Source: Paguma larvata (lineage: Eukaryota > Chordata > Mammalia > Carnivora > Viverridae). Taken from it: 64,000 nt of DNA. Location: positions 89,823,889 through 89,887,888 of the forward strand of contig CM057829.1 in assembly GCA_030068075.1 (NCBI GenBank), given 5' to 3'. The notes below the pieces were generated by a model that had not been told where the DNA came from, ran no database searches, and was given only the letters and a program-made list of their open reading frames with translations. A program made the translations under genes and the position numbers. Positions 57,105 to 64,000 of the stretch are shown here, piece after piece (position 1 is the first letter of the stretch; every line of letters starts with the position of its first letter).

Positions 57105-58200
57105 CTCAAGAGAGTGAGAAGATAAACCATAAACTGAGAGTAAATATTTATAAAAGACACATATGATAAAGAACTGTTATCTAAAATATAAAAAGAACTC
57201 TTAAGAAAACAACTTGACTTAAAAAAAAAAAAAGCCCAAAGAGCTTAATGGACACTTCACCAAAGAAAATATACAGATGTCAAGTATGAAAAGTTCTTTC
57301 ACATAATATACCATCAGAAAAAAGAAAATTAAAACAATGAGTATCACAACACACCAATTAGAATGGCCAAAACCCAGAACAGTGACAACACCAAATGCTG
57401 GTAAGGATTTGGAACAATGGGAACTCAAATTCATTGCTGTTGGGAATCCAAATTAACAGCCACTCTGAAAAACAGTTTGACAGTTTCTTACAAAACTAAA
57501 CAGAGTCTTAGTATACAATCCAGCAATCACACTTCCCAAAGAAGTTGAGAATTTATGTCCACACCAAAACTTGCACATGGATGATGATAGCAGCTTTATT
57601 CATAATTGTTACAACTTGGAAGCAACCAATATATCCTTCAGTAGGCTACTAGGTAAATAAACCATGGTACATCTGGACAAGAGGGTATTAGTGTTAAAAC
57701 AAAATGAGCTATCAAGCCGTGAAAAGGCATGAAGGAAACTCAAATGTCTGTTACTAAATTACAGAAGCCAATCTGAAAAGGCTACATACAGTTTCATTTC
57801 AGTTATATGACATTCTGGGAAGGGAAAAACTATGATAGTAAAACAGAGCACTGACTGCCAGGGGTTGGGGGCAGAGAAAGATAAGTAGGTGAAACACAGA
57901 GGATGTTTCTATAGTATCAGTCGCTACAGTAATGATGGACGTATGTCACTATGCATTTGTCCAAATCCTTAGAAAATACAGCCAAAATGAATACTAATGT
58001 AAATGATGGACTTTGAGTGATTTCGATGTGTCAGTCTAGGCTTATCAATTATAAAAAATGTAGCACTCTGGTAAGGGATGTTAATAATGAGGGAGGCTAT
58101 GCATGTATGGGGATATGTAGTTTATGGAAGATATCTGACCTTCCTTTCAATTTTCCTGCAAACCTAAAACTGGCCTAAAAAATAGTTTTTAAATATAAGG
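57105..58200 (+). mobile_element. L1 3' end: ORF2 C-terminus and 3' UTR, sense
   Basis: Continuous match to an older L1M-type 3' end: AAACTGAGAGTAAATATTTA, CTTAATGGACACTTCACCAA, 'caattagaatggccaaaaccc', GACAACACCAAATGCTGGTA, ATTCATTGCTGTTGGGAATC, CAGTTTGACAGTTTCTTACA, CAGCTTTATTCATAATTGTT, CAAGCCGTGAAAAGGCATGA, GACTGCCAGGGGTTGGGGGC, AATGATGGACTTTGAGTGAT, GAGGGAGGCTATGCATGTAT and CCTAAAACTGGCCTAAAAAA at the end. The 5' end is truncated; no long open frame remains. Confidence 0.93.
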
Positions 58201-58339
58201 ACATAAGAGTAGGCACTAAGTGAATGTTGTTTAAAAATAAATTAAAAAAAAACTAGAAAGAAGGAAAGGAAAGAGAAGAAAAGTGGGAGAGGAGGAACAG
58301 ACAGAAGCTGGGAAGTCAGGAGATTGGGAGGGTGATGGG

Positions 58340-58566
58340 CCAGGTCAAAGGTAAGCAAACTTTTTCTGTAATGAGCCAGGGAGTAAATATTTTATTCGAG
58401 TGCCATGAACCCTTGCTGCAATGATCTCAGTCTACTTTGTATCACAAAAGCAGTCTTAGACAATATGTAAGCCAATGGGTGGTATTTTGTTCCAATAAAA
58501 CTTTATTTTAAAAAATAGGTGGCTCGTCAGTTTGAACCTAAGAGACCTAGTTTGCGGACTCCTGAT
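58340..58566. mobile_element. Small nonautonomous DNA transposon (MER/hAT type, subfamily not fixed)
   Basis: The element has imperfect inverted ends: AAGCAAACTTTTTCTG side on the left and AGTTTGCGGACTCCTG on the right. Internal text is the familiar 'gagtaaatattttattcgagtgcc', AGCAGTCTTAGACAATATGT, 'ttgttccaataaaactttatt'. The order and about 225-bp length agree with a well-known MER element whose exact name I do not fix. No clear 8-bp target duplication is seen. Confidence 0.7.
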
Positions 58567-59919
58567 CCAGATGATGCCACAGTCTATTTGGTTATAGATA
58601 AACCAAACTAGTGTGGCTTTATCACTTTCCTGAAGGTAAGAACAGGCATTGTGTACACACACAGACATATACATATGCATATGTAAATATGTAAATATTT
58701 ATATGCATGTGTGTATATATTTTCATGCGTATACACACATATCAGAAGCCATCTAGAATCTCTAAGTCTTTAAAGTTGAATAAGATCAGTCTGTCACAGA
58801 CCCAATTTTTGTGGTCTTGTATTCTCTTGGTCACTTCTGGACCTTATTTTCTGTTTCTACCAATATTTTTCTCTGTGTTTTGCACCCTTTTTTCTACCTC
58901 TGCTCTAGGGTTAGCCTAAATATTATTTACAACTTCCTGTCCTTGATTCCCCATACCTCAACTCCAAATCCATGACTAAAAAAAAAAAATGTTGTATGGA
59001 AGGCTACTGTTCTTTTATATTAAAGGTATGTGGGTCTCTTGAGAGTCATCCCATCATGAATTAAATAGCAAACAACTTCAAACTTTAAACTGATTTTGAC
59101 ATTTGTGTTCTTACAGTGCCTTTCAATCATCACACCACCAAGAGATTCTCAGGTCACTGGTCAACTGACCCACACAGAATTGCTTTGAACTGATATTTAT
59201 TTTTCTTTCCCCCACTGCCAGGAAAAATAACTGAATAAAAAATGTGTCACAGAGAGATATTCAGTTACCTTTTTCATTGTTTTCATTTTGCCAACATCCT
59301 TCTTCTAGAAATTAACCTCTTTACCTGCGAGACCCAGTTTGTTCTGAGCAATCTCAGTTTTTACTAGGGTCTGGATTACCAGATCATCTCATTCATGTCA
59401 CTCTGTGTGATTATAATAGCTCTAAGCATGGTATTGGCCTTTCCATTTAAAGAGATGACAGGAAGAGTTGAATAAGGTCAAGAGATACAGTCAAAATGAA
59501 GAGCAGAAACGGATTCTTTAGGAGTGAGTGAGTAGAGTTTAGAATTTTGTATCTCTGGGAGGTGGACTTGATAATATTTTAGGTTAAGATGAGAGATAAT
59601 TAATAACACCTGATTCACCTTCTACCACTTTCCCATAAAAGTAATCTCAAAAACCCTTGAATAGAGGCACTGTTTTAACTGGATGGGGAGACAGGAACAA
59701 TAATTAAGACTTTTCTATATCCCGGGAGATATTCCTTTAATAAAAATGCAAGTGATCCCTGAGATAGTATAGCCAAAGTGAATAACTTAAAAAAAATACC
59801 TTCATGTAAGTTTGAACAAATCCCTATCTGCACTTTTATGTTGATTCCAGTATATATATAGAAAAAGATAATGGTTGGATCATCATCATGTGAGATGGCC
59901 TAAGATGACTTAGAATATA
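58567..59919. other. Unassigned; TA/CA-rich tract near left end
   Basis: Alternating purine-pyrimidine text at about 58651-58740 (GTACACACACAGACATATAC, ATGCATATGTAAATATGTAA, GTATACACACATA). No gene recognised. Confidence 0.5.
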
Positions 59920-60025
59920 AGCCCTTTGGAATGTAAACCATGTGAGCATAGGATTGTTTTGCACAGGGCTCTACTCCCTAGCACTAAGTACATCCTGCAT
60001 AGTAACTTATTGAGTAAATTAATTT
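59920..60025 (+). mobile_element. L2 3' end, sense fragment
   Basis: CCCTTTGGAATGTAAACCAT, GTGAGCATAGGATTGTTTTG, CTCCCTAGCACTAAGTACAT, CATAGTAACTTATTGAGTAA follow the L2 sense 3' end. Confidence 0.65.
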
Positions 60026-60504
60026 AGAGCATCCTCAGTTCTAAAACAATTCTGAGTTAATGGTATCTGCATTGTTAGAAGCATCAGGAAACATAAGTTG
60101 ACTTCCAGTCTCAGAAGGACTTTGGTTCCTGCAAGATTTCTCTGCGTGTCCTGTGTGCTGTTCCATTGGCATCACTGTATCGTAGCCAGGATTTTCTCTG
60201 TTTTAGTGTGAACTGTTAAAGATCTGTTATGGGGAGTATTGAAGTAAAACCGAGATGTCACTGAGGCAACTTGACCCTCCCAGTCCTTTGAGGATCCTTT
60301 GGCAGCAGTGGGGTTGGCATTTTACCCAGTCGCCTGAGGCTGTCGTTGCTTCCTCTGAATTTCTTAGTCTCAGGTTAGTGCTTGCAGGTATTTCTGTATC
60401 CCTCAAAATAAGAAACAAAGTCTCTACTCCTTGATTTCCACAAATACCATCCACCCACACTCATGAGGTAGGATAGAATTTACTGAGTGACTGTTTGGTT
60501 AGAA
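60026..60504. other. Unassigned sequence
   Basis: No gene. The 77-codon minus frame at 60227-60460 has no domain. Confidence 0.5.
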
Positions 60505-60522
60505 CACATGCAGTAATTTTTA

Positions 60523-60545
60523 TTTTGATTTATTTATTTATTTAC

Positions 60546-60584
<39 letters not shown>

Positions 60585-60801
60585 TTTTTTGAGAGAGAGT
60601 GCATTCACACTCATGTGCACATAAGCAGGGGAGGGGTAGGGAGAGAAGGAGACGAAGGATCTGAAGCAGACTCTGGGCTGACAACAGAGAGCCCCACGCA
60701 GGGCTCAAACTCACAGACTGTGAGATCATGACCTGAGCCAAAATCAAGAGTCAGGCGCTTAACCAACTGAGCTACCCAGGTCCTCCCCACAACCTTTAAA
60801 C
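60523..60801 (-). mobile_element. Can-SINE with long (TTTA)n tail and extra bases at the head
   Basis: The tail has about 15 TTTA units (60529-60587, one TTAC variant). Then come a GA part interrupted by CATTCACACTCATGTGCACA, CTGAAGCAGACTCTGGGCTG, a B-box region CTCAAACTCACAG, the extra segment (GCCAAAATCAAGAGTCAG), and head AGCTACCCAGGTCCTCCCC ending near 60788. An 18-bp target-site duplication with one mismatch flanks the insertion: CACATGCAGTAATTTTTA (60505-60522) and CACATGCATTAATTTTTA (60802-60819). About 13 bases (60789-60801) lie between the SINE head and the right copy. Confidence 0.95.
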
Positions 60802-61084
60802 CACATGCATTAATTTTTAAATTCAATTGGATATTAAACTTACCTAGTTTTAAAAGTTATTTGAACAGTGCCTTTTTTTTCCTCCTCCTGCACCTTCACT
60901 TATTCTCTCCTGTTTGTGTGATATCAGCCTGGCTTATTGCTGGACTTCCTAATCATTGTAAGCCCCTCTACAGCTCTTCTTCCTAGTTTGCGTGTTCCTG
61001 TCTCTAACCCTGCTTTACTACTTCTTAAGGAGAACAGTATGTCTTTCCTGTGTCTCAACATATCCTTGGGACAACGAAGTTTAG

Positions 61085-61300
61085 TGTTGAAGTGTGTGGG
61101 CTCTGGACTGAGACCTGATTGGTAGTTATCCTCCTCTGCTTTTTAGTAGCTCTGTGGCCCTAGGAAATTTACTTAACTTTTCCGTGCCGTGATTTTATTT
61201 CTTATATGTTTTTGCAAGACAGATGGATTAATAAATGTATAGGACTTAGAAAAGTATAGTATGGTAGAAAGTTCTCATTAAATATTAGTTATTAGTATTA
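61085..61300 (+). mobile_element. MIR SINE, sense
   Basis: GTGTGTGGGCTCTGGACTGA, 'gtagctctgtggccctaggaaatttac', TTAACTTTTCCGTGCCGTGA, 'acagatggattaataaatgtataggacttag' and TTCTCATTAAATATTAGTTA match MIR in order. Confidence 0.82.
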
Positions 61301-61700
61301 CCTTGCTTCAAGGGTTCTCTTCTTAAAAGAAAAAAAAAGAAAAAAAATGTAAGTATCCTATCATTGTTTCCCTAAACAGAGATAAATATACTCACCACAA
61401 GGAATTCAATAGTCAACATAAAGTTATTTCCTTCCTGCAAAAGAAAATAAGTTGTAGTTCTTTAAAGCTAGAAGCCACTGTACTCTTGTTTTAATCAGTT
61501 GTTTTTCTCTCCACCTATGAAAAGTGATCATCATGCTTTTTTTATGGTGAATTCACTATTTTTTAGATATACCACGGTATAATTTTGTAGCCTCACTTTT
61601 GTTGTATATATGCAGCTTATAGGATTTTAATAACTGAATAGAATAAGGATTCTTTTTACAATTCTTCTAACAATGATTAAGACACCAGAGAATACCTCTT

Positions 61701-61749
61701 TTTTTTTAACTTTGGGATTTGCTAACTGAATTTTTTTAAGTTTATCTAT

Positions 61750-61796
<47 letters not shown>

Positions 61797-61955
61797 ATTA
61801 GAGCAAGGGAAAGGTAGAGAGAGGAGAGAGTAAGAATTCCAAGCAGACTCCACACTGCTAATACAGAGCCTGATGTGGGCCTCAAACCCACCAACTGAAT
61901 GATCATGACCTGAGCCTAAATCCAGTGCTTAACCAGTTGAGCCACCCAGACACGT
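61701..61955 (-). mobile_element. Can-SINE with two A-tails separated by unique sequence (3'-transduction-like)
   Basis: On the minus strand the SINE (head near 61955, B-box region diverged, GA tract 61753-61793) ends in its own A-tail at 61731-61737. This is followed by 22-23 bases of non-SINE text (61708-61730), a second A-run (61701-61707, continuing into the target copy) and then the target site. An 18-bp target-site duplication with two mismatches encloses all of it: CACCAGAGAATACCTCTT (61683-61700) and CACCAGACAAAACCTCTT (61956-61973). The head is diverged (GCCACCCAGACACGT). Confidence 0.9.
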
Positions 61956-61968
61956 CACCAGACAAAAC

Positions 61969-62044
61969 CTCTTAAGCAGAAATTATTTCATGCTTTTTAA
62001 TAATTTCTCTTAAGCAGAAATTATTTTGTGCTTTTTCTCCTTTA
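61969..62044. repeat. 38-bp-period tandem duplication
   Basis: Thirty bases starting CTCTTAAGCAGAAATTATTT at 61969 recur at 62007 with two substitutions; the period is 38. The first unit overlaps the right target-site copy of the adjacent SINE. Confidence 0.93.
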
Positions 62045-64000
62045 AAAAATTGATTATTCTGGTTCCAGAGGGGGAGACTCTTTTAGAGAATTTTTTAAAG
62101 ATAGGAGTGTAATTTTTTATAATACGATATATATCCCCTCACATTCTAACAATGAAGATTTTAAGTTAGATGACTTAAAGAAAGTCTTGTGTTTCAATGC
62201 CAGGATTGGAGTCAAGCAACTCTAAATACTACTATTCCTGCATTTTTCCATGTTCGTGTTAACATAATTCCAGAATAAAATTCAAGATCAGTAGTGTTTA
62301 CCTTGAATCAGCATAGAAAAAAACAATTGTATTCATACTTCTCTCAAGGAGAATGGTCCACAATAATATGGATTCATCACTTATTTGAATTGTAAAGTGA
62401 GTCATACCACATTAGTTTATGCCCTTATCAAAGAAGATTATCTTTAAGAGTGATTGCCACTTTTGTATTTCCTTGTTCTCTTTTACTTTCTTATACTAGG
62501 ATCTGATGTAGCTCTGGATCTACTTCATGTTGAAACCATTCTAATGTTGCATTTATTTACATAATACATTCCAAAGTATCCTTTTAATATATTAACTTCT
62601 TTTAGGTAACATGTCAAAGTCACAATCCCTGGTCTCAAAGGCCTTATCATTCAATTGAAAATAATGGATGCGAAGTATACTTAAGAGGGGAAATAATCAA
62701 CAAATACACAACCAGTATCAATTAAATAGAGCAGAGTTTCATAAATTCAGTTCACATCAATCCAAGGTGGATAGGGTAGTGGACTTAGCTGGCTTAATCA
62801 CAGCTACCTTAGAAGTAGGTGAGTATTTTGTTAAAGTTTTGAAGGAGATCATTGTGAGGGCAGAGCATAGCATAACCACGATTTGGGGAACCTGGATTTT
62901 GGGTTGGAATATTGAAGTTCACATGATGAGAAAGCATTATCTAATTTCAGGGGTGAAGTGAGATTGGGGCTGAAATTATTTGTGGAGAAACTTAAAAACC
63001 ATGCTCAGCAAAGTCTGCATTTAATTTCATGATTTAACGTGCTTTGCTTTTTACTCTCTTTTGGCAAGACCTTCCTTCATAAACTGAAAATAACTCATGA
63101 ATGAATTATAACCAGTATCTCTTCATGTTTTAGAAGCTCCATGAATTTATAATGAATTCTATTCTTTATATTCTCTGTTTGAGTGATGAAAGGGTCAGAA
63201 GCACAATTTATAGGTTAAATGATATTAGAGAACTATGCATTGTATGACATATTTCATTAAAGCAGAGGCTATGAGCTGGGGCTTTAACAACTAGGAATTT
63301 CACACATCTGACCAGCAATCTTGTTCATAATTACTTTTATAATTGCTAAGAATAAGAAAAAAGAACTGTGTGCATGCATTTTCTTTAAATTTTACAACTG
63401 TAGTTTCTATTCAGATTGGATTTTAGGTGTAAGGAGATACTATGTCATGTAAAATATAAAGTATAGTAATTACTTCTGTAATGCTTATGTAAAGTATAAA
63501 AGTTTGTCTATAACTAAGTGTTCTGAAAGTATATAGTAGCATAGCAGCAAAGTACTAAAATTAGAATTGAAATTCTTTTAAGGATTTATCTGTGTTAGGA
63601 GTAGAAAAGATTAGTTACAAATGATCCCAAGAAAATTAAAAGTAGATTAAATCCCCTTGCTTCTTATTTAAAGGTTAATTGTTACCATTTGAAAACTTGG
63701 CTTAAAATCTCCCTATTCATAAAATTAATATACAAACATTTTAAAGTAAAAATGTATGTAATATGTAATGTGCAATTGTAATATGACAACAGAAGCATGT
63801 ATATCAATATATCCAATGGGTGATATAGGTAACTAACAATAAGTCAATTTTTAAAAATTTCACACATCTTCCATTTGCCCTTCTAGACCCATGAGATTTC
63901 ATGGGAGCCTAGTTTAATATGCACAAAACTATGATGGGAATAAAGAACAAGGCCAGCCAATTGTATAATTAAGTGATAAATGACACAGCTTGAAGTGGTG
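62045..64000. other. Unassigned AT-rich sequence to the window end
   Basis: No gene or clear repeat over almost 2 kb. The 97-codon frame at 62668-62961 (+) has no recognisable domain. Its left part resembles antisense L2 wording only loosely. Confidence 0.5.

Noticed and set aside
62668..62961. 97-codon frame (+) near the window end
   Set aside because: No domain or regulatory context; isolated in AT-rich sequence.
1..64000. CRISPR arrays, operons, ribosome-binding sites, prokaryotic promoters or origins
   Set aside because: The SINE/LINE content shows a mammalian nuclear genome; no regularly spaced direct repeats or bacterial gene order exist here.

Overview
This window is mammalian nuclear DNA, most likely from a cat-family carnivore (Felidae). 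The evidence is about twenty tRNA-Lys-derived Can-SINE copies on both strands. They have the head GGGGCGCCTGGGTGGCTCAG, a B box, a CT-rich 3' part and an AAATAAATAAAC(G/A)TT tail. That tail form, as I recall it, is feliform, but the species cannot be fixed by eye. The DNA is AT-rich and I found no cellular gene, exon, RNA gene, CpG island or promoter. All open frames are 119 codons or shorter. Those I could assign fall in L1, SINEs or simple repeats; the rest look like chance frames. It reads as intergenic or deep-intron sequence.

Layout. An L1 3' end (+) occupies 1-1337. From 1.3 to 30 kb there is mostly unassigned sequence with old MIR and L2 fragments and Can-SINEs at 1.7, 7.2, 14.2, 17.4, 18.4, 23.1, 23.5 and 30.0 kb. 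A probable LTR lies at 21.2-21.7 kb and a long antisense L2 at 26.2-27.6 kb. From 32.9 to 41.2 kb is a SINE-rich cluster around an antisense L1 (36.7-39.5 kb) that carries two nested SINEs and is fused at its 3' side to a SINE fragment. From 41.2 to 48 kb is mostly unassigned sequence plus a convergent pair of L2s (44.4-45.7 kb). From 48 to 52 kb is a composite of HAL1/L1-ORF1-like sequence and an L2 split by an L1 3' end. From 52 to 64 kb there are three more SINEs with good target-site duplications, another L1 3' end (57.1-58.2 kb) and a small MER-type DNA transposon (58.3-58.6 kb).

No gene set works together here, and I found no undescribed biological system. The best observations concern retrotransposition. 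One SINE (61.7-61.96 kb) has a second A-tail after a short unique segment inside one target-site duplication, as in a 3' transduction. One L1/SINE junction (36.70 kb) has CAG microhomology and leaves the L1 frame open. One SINE (60.5-60.8 kb) has extra bases at its head, and one (54.5-54.7 kb) lost its B box by internal replacement. There is also a perfect 24-bp palindrome at 10020-10043. Repeat families are named from remembered consensus features without a database search; boundaries of old repeats are good to tens of bases.
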